This document shows, piece by piece, positions 1-7,841 of a DNA stretch of 64,000 bases. The position numbers and the translations under genes were made by a program. Within the stretch, counting starts at the first letter, position 1; each line of letters opens with the position of its first letter. The stretch is taken from NCBI GenBank assembly GCA_024402595.1, contig JAKSTL010000001.1, forward strand, positions 81,214 to 145,213. The letters are read 5' to 3'. The notes beneath the pieces were generated by a model. That model saw only the letters and a list, made by a program, of their open reading frames with translations. It was not told the DNA's origin and made no database searches. The DNA comes from Treponema sp. GTDB taxonomy: Bacteria > Spirochaetota > Spirochaetia > Treponematales > Treponemataceae.

Positions 1-1957
1 TTGTAATACCAAAAGCCGATAAAATTAAAATAAGAGCCTTTATTCCAAGAGAACCAATAAGATTCTGATGAACTATATGCAAAGTTTTTCTACTGAGCTT
101 TATTCCTTCCACAATTTTAGAAGGCATATCTTCCATGATTATAATATCAGCGGCTTCCACTGCGGCATCACTACCCATAGCGCCCATTGCAATACCAGCG
201 TCTGCTCTTGCCAAAACAGGAGCATCGTTGATTCCGTCTCCCGCAAAGATTAAAGTGCCTTTCTTTTTTCCATTTTTTACTAGTGATGCAAGAAGTTCTT
301 CCACTTTTGCCAGTTTATCTCCACTTAAAAGTTCACCGTAAGCTTTATGCAAACCAAGTCGTTCAGCAACAGTCATAGCGGCTTTATGATTATCACCGGT
401 GAGCATAACAATATTTTCTACACCAACCTTTTTAAGTCCATTAATGGTTGCTTCCGAATCATCTTTAATTTCATCACTAATAACAATATGACCAGCGTAT
501 ACTCCATTACATGCCACATGAACTACAGTTCCATCCTGATGTTCCAGACAATTATCATATTGAATATTAAACTGATTCATAAGCTTAATGTTTCCGGCCA
601 GAACCTCTTTTCCATTAACAATGGCTTTTATACCTTTACCAGCAATTTCTTCTACATTTTCCAACTTAACTTCATCACAGCATTTGTCGTGGTGAGCGGC
701 TTTTAAACTAGCTGAAATTGGATGTGTAGAAAACATTTCTGTATGAGTTGCAATAGCAAGAAGTTCATTTTCCGAAATTGTTGAATCTGTTGCATGAATA
801 TGAGTTACAACAAAGTTTCCTTTTGTTAAAGTTCCAGTTTTATCAAAAACAGCAATTCTTGCCTTTGCCAAAGCTTCTATGTAAGTGCTGCCTTTTATTA
901 AAACTCCGTGGCGGGCACAAGCGGTAATTCCTCCACAGAAAGTTAGTGGAATAGAAATAACCAATGCACAAGGGCAACTAACAACAAGGAACATTAATGC
1001 ACGATAAACCCATACACTCCAGTTGGAAGTCCAATCCCAATTACCAGACATAAAACCAATTACAAGACTTGGAATAAGGGCTAAGGCAATTGCGGCAAAA
1101 ACTACAATTGGAGTATAAACTCGGGCAAAACGGGTAACAAACTGTTCTGATTTTGTTTTATTTTCTGTTGCATTTTCTACCAGTTCAAGGATTCTACTTA
1201 AAGCAGAATCTCCGGCCATTTTTGTTGTACGGATTTCTAGAACGCCTTGAGTATTGATGGAACCAGATAAAACTTCATCGCCAACTCGTACGCGACGTGG
1301 AATACTTTCGCCTGTTAATGCTGATGCATCTACAAAGCTTTCTCCATCAACTACAACACCATCAATTGGGATTCTGTCTCCTGGTTTTACAATAATTACA
1401 GAGCCTTCCTCAACTTCATCAGGCTGTTTTTCTACATCACCAGCTTCGGTTTTTACAGTTGCGTGATCTGGTCGAAGTTTTGAGATTTCTTCTATGGCAT
1501 CTCGTGATTTATCTACGGCAAAATCTTCGAACTTTTCACCAATCTGATAAAGAATCATAATTACGGCTGCTTCTTCATATTTTCCAAGAAGTATGGCTCC
1601 CACAGACGAAATTGACATTAAAAACTCTTCGTCAAAAAAATCACCGTGAATTGCATTGTGGATTGCACTTATTAAAATGTTTTTTCCACAGATAATAAAA
1701 GCGGCAAAGTAAAAAACAAGCTCTAAAGCTTCAAAAATAATTTCATTCAGTTGGGGAAGCCAAGTTTGTAAAGGTAAATGTTCTGCTATCATTCCACAGG
1801 CAAAAAGAATTGCGGCAACAATGATTTTTTTTACGCTGAGTTCTTCTTCGTGTTCGTGGTTATGTTCATGATTGTGTTCGTGTGTATATTCGTGATCATG
1901 ATTGTGATGAGTATGTTTGTGATGATTTTCTTCCTGGATTTCTTCGGTAGGTTCCAT
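1..1957 (-). CDS. Heavy-metal-translocating P-type ATPase (Zn/Cd/Co type), C-terminus cut by window edge
   Basis: Open reading frame continues off the left edge; 652 codons are visible. It should export divalent soft metals across the inner membrane using ATP. Seen: a histidine-rich N-terminal tail (about residues 8-32, many His-Glu/His-Asn pairs, no CxxC HMA domain), then membrane segments, the actuator TGES motif, the CPC metal-site motif in SCPCALVIS, the phosphorylation motif DKTGTLTKG, and the hinge GDGINDAPVLARAD. CPC plus DKTG defines the P1B class. The start at 1955-1957 follows an AAGGAAA Shine-Dalgarno. It lies 28 bp downstream of the sirtuin gene on the same strand, so co-transcription is plausible. 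It is a paralogue of the ATPase at 37487-39412 but uses a His tail instead of a separate HMA protein. Exact metal specificity is inferred only. Confidence 0.93.
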   Translation of the reverse strand, partial: MEPTEEIQEENHHKHTHHNHDHEYTHEHNHEHNHEHEEELSVKKIIVAAILFACGMIAEHLPLQTWLPQLNEIIFEALELVFYFAAFIICGKNILISAIHNAIHGDFFDEEFLMSISSVGAILLGKYEEAAVIMILYQIGEKFEDFAVDKSRDAIEEISKLRPDHATVKTEAGDVEKQPDEVEEGSVIIVKPGDRIPIDGVVVDGESFVDASALTGESIPRRVRVGDEVLSGSINTQGVLEIRTTKMAGDSALSRILELVENATENKTKSEQFVTRFARVYTPIVVFAAIALALIPSLVIGFMSGNWDWTSNWSVWVYRALMFLVVSCPCALVISIPLTFCGGITACARHGVLIKGSTYIEALAKARIAVFDKTGTLTKGNFVVTHIHATDSTISENELLAIATHTEMFSTHPISASLKAAHHDKCCDEVKLENVEEIAGKGIKAIVNGKEVLAGNIKLMNQFNIQYDNCLEHQDGTVVHVACNGVYAGHIVISDEIKDDSEATINGLKKVGVENIVMLTGDNHKAAMTVAERLGLHKAYGELLSGDKLAKVEELLASLVKNGKKKGTLIFAGDGINDAPVLARADAGIAMGAMGSDAAVEAADIIIMEDMPSKIVEGIKLSRKTLHIVHQNLIGSLGIKALILILSAFGIT

Positions 1958-1985
1958 TTTTTATTTTCCTTAATTCTTAACTTGT

Positions 1986-2729
1986 TTACTTCTTTACAAC
2001 AATTTGGTCTAATACTTCGCCAATTGGTTCGTGAATAACTAAATCGCAGTGAATATCCTGAGAAGTAACTGATTTATTCAACATAACCAGATTTTTTCCT
2101 TTGAAATAGCGAATGAATCCTGCGGCGGGATAAACATTTAGAGAAGTTCCACCAATAATCAATGTGTCTGCCTGGGAAATTGCTTTTACTGCATTGTCTA
2201 CAATTTCATCATTCAGGCCTTCCTGATACAAAACTACATCTGGTTTTACCAATTCGCCACATTTTGTACAAAGAGGCAATTTTTTTGGATGATTTTCGCT
2301 GTCCAAAATAAACTGAACATCATAGGAAGCATGACAGCCTGTACAATAATTGCGCAAAGTGCTTCCGTGTAATTCATAAACAACTTTGCTACCCGCCATT
2401 TGATGTAAACCGTCGATATTTTGAGTAACAATGGCTTTTAATTTTCCAGCGGCTTCCAGTTCTGCCAATTTAAAATGAGCTTTATTTGGTTTTATTCCAA
2501 CGGGCAGTAATTTTGCACGATAAAAGCGATAGAACTCTTTTGTATCTCTATAAAAAAAACTTCGGCTTACAATTTCTTCGGGAGGATAATCCCATTCCTG
2601 ATTATAAAGGCCGTCCATGCTTCTAAAATCTGGAATCCCGGATTCTGTAGAAACACCAGCGCCTCCGAAAAAAACTATGTTGGAAGATTCATCTATTATG
2701 TTTTGAAGTTTTTCTATTTTTTCATTCAT
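1986..2729 (-). CDS. cobB: NAD-dependent protein deacylase, sirtuin family
   Basis: A 247-residue Sir2-family enzyme that removes acyl groups from lysines using NAD+, acting in the cytoplasm. Motifs seen in order: NAD loop GAGVSTESGIPDFRS (23-37), TQNIDGLHQ (102-110), catalytic His121 in ELHGS, four zinc cysteines C129/C132 and C154/C157, and GTSLNVYPAAG near the C-terminus. The family motif normally reading VVxFGE is VVLYQE here, a mild divergence near the acyl pocket. Length is normal for the family. I chose the ATG at 2727-2729 because AGGA lies 6-7 bases upstream; an ATG seven codons earlier (2750) has no ribosome site. It sits between the phosphohexomutase (90 bp upstream) and the metal ATPase (28 bp downstream), all on one strand. 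Confidence 0.93.
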   Translation of the reverse strand: MNEKIEKLQNIIDESSNIVFFGGAGVSTESGIPDFRSMDGLYNQEWDYPPEEIVSRSFFYRDTKEFYRFYRAKLLPVGIKPNKAHFKLAELEAAGKLKAIVTQNIDGLHQMAGSKVVYELHGSTLRNYCTGCHASYDVQFILDSENHPKKLPLCTKCGELVKPDVVLYQEGLNDEIVDNAVKAISQADTLIIGGTSLNVYPAAGFIRYFKGKNLVMLNKSVTSQDIHCDLVIHEPIGEVLDQIVVKK

Positions 2730-2819
2730 AAAAAATCCTGTAAGTGTCATTCTGAACTACAAACTGTCATCTCAAACCAATTTTGGGAGAGTCACTAACA
2801 AAAATTGTTCATTCTGTTG

Positions 2820-4355
2820 TTAGCAGAGGGAACTACGATCAAGTTGGTCAAAGCCATCTGTCAGACTCTTGGCAATTTTAATCAATTTTTCCAAATCTCC
2901 TTTACGGGCTCCTTCAATATTCATTGGCATTACTGGATCATGCAAACTCATGCGAAGTAAAATCCAGCCTTGAACATCCTCGCCTTTAAAACTTAGTCGA
3001 ATACCCTCATAAGATTCTGGCATTTCATATCCGGCGGTAATAGCTCGTTTTTTAAACTCTTCTAGAACACCTTTACCGTATGCTTTAAAATCTTCTGTCT
3101 TAATTTTAAAGCGATATTCACCTTCTTCAACTAAAGGTGGAAGTTTTTCAATTAAACTGTCCAACTTATTTCCAGAAGCGGCGGCTCCTGCCAATGCAAT
3201 TACCATTTTTACTGCAAGGAAAGCCCCATCATCCAAATAATAATTATCTTTTAATGCACCGTGACCAGAAGTTTCCATAGCCAAAGGTGCTACAATGCCT
3301 TTTCCATTTAATTCTTTCTGCTTGTTAATAACATTTTTATAACCACGCATATAGCATAAATGTTTAAGGCCCAACTCTTTTTCCAAGAAGTAAGTCAATC
3401 GGTCAGAAGTTACAGAATCGGTAATGATGGTTGAACCTGGATAATCTGGAGCCAAAATTGCGGCAATCATGGCAATAATTGAATCTCTGTTTACTTCGCT
3501 ACCATCAGACAAAACGGCGGACATGCGGTCAACATCAGTATCAAAAATTAAACCTAAATCGGCTTTGTTGTTCAAAACTGCTGAACGAATAGCTTCCATT
3601 GCCTGTTTATTTTCTGGATTTGGAATATGATTTGGGAACATTCCATCTGGTTCAAGGAATTGACTTCCTGTAGTATCGGCACCAAGAGGTTGCAAAATCT
3701 TATCAACAAAGAATCCCGAAGCACCATTTCCAGAATCTACAACGATGTGAAGACCTGACAAAGGTTTTTCATTATCAACTCCAGAAGCGGCTTTGATGTC
3801 ATCTTTAATTTTGTTTTTAAGATATTCTGCGTAAAGTCCAAGCAAATCAAACTTTTTAACATTTTCGGCGGCTATGTTGTTTGCGGCAACATCAACAAAA
3901 CCTTCTGGTGTTTCGCTGGCAATTTTTAGAATATCTGTAATATCGTCGTGCTCAAGACCACCATCCTTATCAAAAAACTTAATTCCGTTTCTATTAAAAG
4001 GAAGATGACTGGCGGTAATCATAGCAGAACCGTCAAACTTGGTCTGTTCAAAAACAATGGACATAAACATAGCTGGTGTTGTGGCCATTTCACAATTTAC
4101 AACGGATGCACCTGTAATCAAAATACCTTCGATTAAGGCTTTTGCAAGGGCTGGACCAGAAACTCTTGAGTCTCGACCTACGCCAATGGTCAAATCTGTA
4201 GCTTTTTTGCCTGTTTTTTTACAAAGCCAGCTAATATAGGCAGAACCGATTCTAACTGCAATTTCTTCTGTAAGGTTTACATTTTCACCTTCAACGCCTT
4301 CAACAGCAACTCCACGAACATCACTGCCATTTTGTAATTTCATAATATCAATCAT
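2820..4355 (-). CDS. Phosphoglucomutase/phosphomannomutase family protein
   Basis: A 511-residue alpha-D-phosphohexomutase that interconverts sugar 1- and 6-phosphates through a phosphoserine. Seen: active-site TASHLP with Ser116 (most homologues have TASHNP), metal-binding DTDVDR around residue 275, sugar-binding METSGHG, and the C-terminal phosphate loop RMSLHDPVMP. Length is in the usual 450-580 range. The start at 4355 follows AAGGAA with a 6-base gap. Inferred link: a glucan phosphorylase elsewhere in this window would release sugar 1-phosphate, the substrate of this class of enzyme, although the two genes are 50 kb apart. Glucose versus mannose preference cannot be told from sequence alone. 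Confidence 0.92.
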   Translation of the reverse strand: MIDIMKLQNGSDVRGVAVEGVEGENVNLTEEIAVRIGSAYISWLCKKTGKKATDLTIGVGRDSRVSGPALAKALIEGILITGASVVNCEMATTPAMFMSIVFEQTKFDGSAMITASHLPFNRNGIKFFDKDGGLEHDDITDILKIASETPEGFVDVAANNIAAENVKKFDLLGLYAEYLKNKIKDDIKAASGVDNEKPLSGLHIVVDSGNGASGFFVDKILQPLGADTTGSQFLEPDGMFPNHIPNPENKQAMEAIRSAVLNNKADLGLIFDTDVDRMSAVLSDGSEVNRDSIIAMIAAILAPDYPGSTIITDSVTSDRLTYFLEKELGLKHLCYMRGYKNVINKQKELNGKGIVAPLAMETSGHGALKDNYYLDDGAFLAVKMVIALAGAAASGNKLDSLIEKLPPLVEEGEYRFKIKTEDFKAYGKGVLEEFKKRAITAGYEMPESYEGIRLSFKGEDVQGWILLRMSLHDPVMPMNIEGARKGDLEKLIKIAKSLTDGFDQLDRSSLC

Positions 4356-4421
4356 AATTATTTCCTTTTGTTTAAGTTCTATATGTTCTTTATGCTTATC
4401 TGTTTTATCTGTTATTTCTGA

Positions 4422-5591
4422 TTATTCCAAAATCAATTTGATTTTTTCGGTCAAAAGTTTTGCGGCTTTTGCATGAGTTTTTTCTGAAGGATGCCAGTCT
4501 GCGGCAATTCCATCGGCCATACTCTGCTGATTAAATTTTAAAGCGGTAACTTTTTCATCACCAGATTCTTCTTGGTAAACCGAAACTGCATCTTCTATGG
4601 CTCCATATAAATCCTGCCCCATAATTCCCAAAGCACAGAAAATGTAGGCATCTGGATTTTTTTCACGAATATCCTTTATGAACTTTGTGTAAGCTTCTGT
4701 AAACTCTGTAATTTTTTTAGGATTGCCTTTTGTATAACTAGCATCGTTTGTTCCAAGATTTATAACAACAACATCAGGAGTATAAGTGGCAAAATCCCAA
4801 TCTTTAGTGGAAGGAACAATTCCTTTTATAGAATTACCGCGAGCACCAAACTTGCCATAAACTTTTGACATAACGCCCCAAGCCTGTTTAGTACCATCAC
4901 CGGAATATCCAGAAATTACACCCCATCCGCTGCAACTTACCATTGAAAAATCTGCGTTAAGATTTTGGGCAGTTTTATAAGCATAAGATTTAGTACCGTC
5001 TTCTGTAGAAACCTTAAAATGATTTTCTTTTACAAGGTCATCAACGCCATATCCACAAGTGATGGAATCGCCAATGAACTCTAATTTCAAAGATTTTTCG
5101 GGAGCTGGAGTAATTGTTGCGTTTTTATCTGTTGTGATTTTCAAAATGCAGCCAGCGGAACTAGTCGATTCTGAAATCTTCATAATGCGAACTTCGCCTT
5201 CTATCAATTCTGTACCATCAAAAACATTAAAAGTTTTTTCGGAAGTGACCATTGTATCTAACATTCGTTCATTATTAACAAAAACTGCAAATCTTGCTTC
5301 GGAACCGTCTGTGGCTAGGGTAACATCCAAATGATTGGCACTAATATTAAAAGCGGCACCAGTGTTTGTATAAGAAAGAAGTAAAGCATTTTTTTCGAAA
5401 ATAGCACGACCTAAAAACTTTACATTATCAGAGTTCGGAATATAATCTACAGTTTCTAAAATTGTAGAAACAGAATCTGTTTTACTTCCCTGAACTTCGG
5501 TATTTTCTGTGTTCTGAGTAGAAGCACAGCCAACAAAACAAATTGTTGCAAACAATGCAAACAATGCAAATAAAACAAATGATTTTCTCAT
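4422..5591 (-). CDS. Surface lipoprotein carbohydrate esterase, CE2-like SGNH hydrolase
   Basis: A 389-residue lipoprotein (signal peptide 1-21, lipidated Cys22 in CFVGC). Residues about 45-170 look like the beta-sandwich that precedes the catalytic domain in family CE2; the rest is SGNH hydrolase. Seen: block I GDSITCGYG with Ser176, SCSGWG (219-224), GTND (280-283), and block V DWHPS with Asp365 and His367. CE2 enzymes remove acetyl groups from xylan or glucomannan, often at O-6. An outer-membrane location is inferred from the lipobox. It is 66 bp upstream of the phosphohexomutase gene on the same strand. A different SGNH esterase specificity is possible. Confidence 0.87.
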   Translation of the reverse strand: MRKSFVLFALFALFATICFVGCASTQNTENTEVQGSKTDSVSTILETVDYIPNSDNVKFLGRAIFEKNALLLSYTNTGAAFNISANHLDVTLATDGSEARFAVFVNNERMLDTMVTSEKTFNVFDGTELIEGEVRIMKISESTSSAGCILKITTDKNATITPAPEKSLKLEFIGDSITCGYGVDDLVKENHFKVSTEDGTKSYAYKTAQNLNADFSMVSCSGWGVISGYSGDGTKQAWGVMSKVYGKFGARGNSIKGIVPSTKDWDFATYTPDVVVINLGTNDASYTKGNPKKITEFTEAYTKFIKDIREKNPDAYIFCALGIMGQDLYGAIEDAVSVYQEESGDEKVTALKFNQQSMADGIAADWHPSEKTHAKAAKLLTEKIKLILE

Positions 5592-5783
5592 ACTTGAATT
5601 ATATTCTTCCTATAGTTAGTTACGCAAGAGAAAAACCTCTTATACTTTGGATGATGAATCATAAGAAAAATTATCATAGAAAAGAGTTTATTTGCCACCT
5701 TAACAAATTATTATATTTTTTTCTCTTCCATTCCATCACATAATCCATTAGACTTAACTATATTAAATAAAAGGAATTAAAAA

Positions 5784-6236
5784 ATGAAAAAATCTATTAT
5801 TCTCATTCTGTTCTTGGTTGCAGTTACTAATTTAACTTTCGCAAAATCATCAAAAAAAGAAAAAGTTTCCGAATCCGTACCAAAAGATTCTCTCTGTTTT
5901 TTCCAGATTACAGAAGCTTCCACTGCCGATGATGTAAAAAAAGTCGCAAAGAAATATAGCGAAATCGCCCAAACCGCCGAAGAATTATCTTTCCAAAACC
6001 TCAAAATCGAAGGCATTACATACCAAAACGCAACCTTCCATTTTGCATCTGATGGTACCGTGGATTCTATACAAACATGGCTCTCACAAGATACCGACCC
6101 TGACCTTATTGACCAAAAACTCCTCAACAGCTACTCATACAATTCTGCTTTATCTCGCTACACAGCCCAAAATGGTGAATATCTTACTTACAATCGAATG
6201 AATGGCCAGTATCTTTTCCGCTATTTCTTTAATTAG
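5784..6236 (+). CDS. Small exported protein of unknown function
   Basis: 150 residues with a clear signal peptide (about 1-20, hydrophobic ILILFLVAV core ending FA-KSS), preceded by AAAGGAA 7-8 bases before the ATG. The mature part begins with a short Lys/Ser-rich stretch and then a mixed alpha/beta pattern ending in an aromatic-rich tail (YLFRYFFN). No lipobox cysteine. I do not recognise a family. It stands alone, divergent from the esterase gene across 192 bp. The reverse-strand open frame over the same region lacks a signal peptide and ribosome site and is taken as a shadow. Confidence 0.75.
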   Translation: MKKSIILILFLVAVTNLTFAKSSKKEKVSESVPKDSLCFFQITEASTADDVKKVAKKYSEIAQTAEELSFQNLKIEGITYQNATFHFASDGTVDSIQTWLSQDTDPDLIDQKLLNSYSYNSALSRYTAQNGEYLTYNRMNGQYLFRYFFN

Positions 6237-6578
6237 CCCATACTTCCCTCGTTTTTTCTAATAAAATTATTCCCGCTAATACGGCGTCCACCCCTTCAGC
6301 TTCGCTAAAGGGGTCGCTGCGTCCGCACTTCGCTACCGCTCATTCCAAGGTCCTTTTCCAAAGTCCCTTGGAACTAAAGGTGCTCCCATCGCTGGCCGGA
6401 AAACCATTTTTCTCTTCACATTTTTTTCCAAAAACGCCTCCCTTCATGTTGACTTTTCCTCCTATTCCCACTACTTTACTTATGTAAAGGGTTATAGCCG
6501 ATATTCTTGGACTCCCAATATTTTATTATGTGTTAATTGAATCTTTTTGATTCTTTTCTCGACTATACGAGTTTTACC
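6237..6578. repeat. Intergenic region with a GC-rich, repeat-like island
   Basis: No gene is supported between the exported protein and the Rpn-family leader. Bases about 6280-6440 are much richer in G+C than the surroundings and contain short inverted and repeated pieces (CCCCTTCAGCTTCGCTAAAGGGG; GGTCC...GGAACT). The 22-mer starting CTTCGCTACCGCTC at 6328-6349 recurs with one mismatch at 7662-7683, on the other side of the Rpn-family gene. Base composition is like the GC-rich island at 60565-60655 beside the second Rpn gene. Origin unknown; a dispersed extragenic element is plausible. Confidence 0.5.
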
Positions 6579-6649
6579 ACACGTCTTCAGAGTTGGGACT
6601 GAAGGACTAAGGCACAGTTGTGTCTTTATTCCACTTTTAGGAGACGTGT
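6579..6649 (+). promoter_or_regulatory. mRNA leader structure that can occlude the ribosome binding site
   Basis: Bases 6579-6588 (ACACGTCTTC) pair with 6640-6649 (GGAGACGTGT) over 10 bp including one G-U, closing a 51-base loop directly against the ATG at 6650. The right arm contains the Shine-Dalgarno AGGAG, so the folded form should block translation initiation. Two smaller hairpins are possible inside the loop (TCAG/CTGA and CAC/GTG). Sequestered ribosome sites are known for transposase mRNAs; the analogy here is inference. Confidence 0.5.
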
Positions 6650-7654
6650 ATGGCTATTTCTTACAGACCATCCCGTACTGCACTTTTAAATCCTTGTGCA
6701 GATCCTACTTTCAAAATTATTTTTACAGACGATTCTGATGAATCCCGTGGTGCGCTTACCTGCTTTCTGTCTGACATTCTGGACAAAGAGGTTACTGATG
6801 TGGTTCTCCAGCCCAACGAACTTTCTGGAGAAGCTCTGGATGACAAACAATCCGAATTCGACATTAACTGCAAAATCGACGGTAAGGTGGTTAATATCGA
6901 AATGCAGGGCAGAAATGAAGATACCTGCTATGGCAAACGCGCGGAATATCATGCTGCCCATTTATTAAATCATTACACCCCTCGCGGTAAAGGCTGGCAG
7001 GACATTCCTCAGGTCTTCCAGATTTCTGTCCTCAATTTCATTTTTGACAGGGACGAAGAAAACTGCATCAACTGGTACAACATGAAGGACGCCTGCGGTC
7101 ATACGCTGGAAAACATCCTGAATGTCATTTTCATTGAGCTGCCTAAAATAAAACATCTTCCGGACGATATTTCAAAATTGACGAAAACTCAGATGTGGGG
7201 TAAATTCTTCTTGTATGCCTCTTATAAAGACAAACAGGATTTCATAAAAGAGCTTTGCAAGCATAACAGGGGGATTAATATGGCTGTAACAGTACTTGAA
7301 CATGTCAGTCAGGACGAAATGAACTGGTATCATGAATCCAGATACTGGATGCATGTTTCGGACATGAAAACCGCCGAACAGCATGCCACCGAAACTGGCA
7401 TGGCAAAAGGCCTTGCTCAGGGCTTGGAAAAGGGGTTAAAAGAAGGTCTTGCCCAGGGCATTGAACAGGGAATGCAGCAAGGCATTCAACAAGGTATTCA
7501 ACAAGGCATTCAGCAGGGAATTGAATTGGGGAAACTTAAGGCCCTTAAGGAACTTGTTCAAAAGAAACTCTCTAAAAACAAAACTCCGGAACAGATTGCC
7601 CAAGAAACAGAAGAATCTCTCGAAACTATCCAGAGTATTATAAACACTCTATAA
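6650..7654 (+). CDS. Rpn-family recombination-promoting nuclease / PD-(D/E)XK transposase-like protein
   Basis: 334 residues. Seen: N-terminal NPCADPTFKIIF, which opens this family, then the nuclease signature FDINCKIDG...VNIEMQ, giving Asp71 and Glu84-x-Gln86 as candidate metal ligands. The C-terminal third is a helical tail of repeated G-(L/I)-x-x-G units (residues about 245-295), encoded by imperfect 12-bp tandem repeats, followed by a conserved-looking terminal helix. Family members are metal-dependent endonucleases that promote recA-independent recombination; none is proven to be an autonomous transposase. The ATG at 6650 follows AGGAGA. Flanked by near-identical 22-bp direct repeats and GC-rich DNA. 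Confidence 0.88.
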   Translation: MAISYRPSRTALLNPCADPTFKIIFTDDSDESRGALTCFLSDILDKEVTDVVLQPNELSGEALDDKQSEFDINCKIDGKVVNIEMQGRNEDTCYGKRAEYHAAHLLNHYTPRGKGWQDIPQVFQISVLNFIFDRDEENCINWYNMKDACGHTLENILNVIFIELPKIKHLPDDISKLTKTQMWGKFFLYASYKDKQDFIKELCKHNRGINMAVTVLEHVSQDEMNWYHESRYWMHVSDMKTAEQHATETGMAKGLAQGLEKGLKEGLAQGIEQGMQQGIQQGIQQGIQQGIELGKLKALKELVQKKLSKNKTPEQIAQETEESLETIQSIINTL

Positions 7655-7661
7655 ATCTGTT

Positions 7662-7683
7662 CTTCGCTACCACTCATTCCAAG
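7662..7683. repeat. Direct repeat partner of 6328-6349
   Basis: The 22 bases beginning CTTCGCTACC match 6328-6349 with one A/G difference. The two copies flank the Rpn-family gene in the same orientation. Confidence 0.5.
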
Positions 7684-7701
7684 TGGTTGTTCTAAAAGTT
7701 A

Positions 7702-7744
7702 AAAAAAAGTGGTGGTTGAGCTCGTCGAAACCACCACTTTTTTA
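7702..7744. terminator. Bidirectional intrinsic terminator
   Basis: GTGGTGGTT (from 7709) pairs with AACCACCAC (to 7737), extended by an A-run on the left and a T-run on the right. It can stop the Rpn-family transcript on the plus strand and the giant lipoprotein transcript arriving from the right on the minus strand. Confidence 0.85.
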
Positions 7745-7841
7745 TGCAGTTAGCCATTTCGCCAAACTCAACTACCACTCAAAACTTAGTTCTTAACCAT
7801 CCAGTTAAAACTAAACCTGCTCCACTCGATAGCCAAACGCC

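Noticed and set aside
2730..2750. Longer sirtuin start
   Set aside because: The AGGA ribosome site lies inside this stretch and fits the ATG at 2729.
6650..7654. Calling the Rpn gene part of a classical insertion sequence
   Set aside because: No terminal inverted repeats or target duplication of normal size could be found; only the 22-bp direct repeats flank it.
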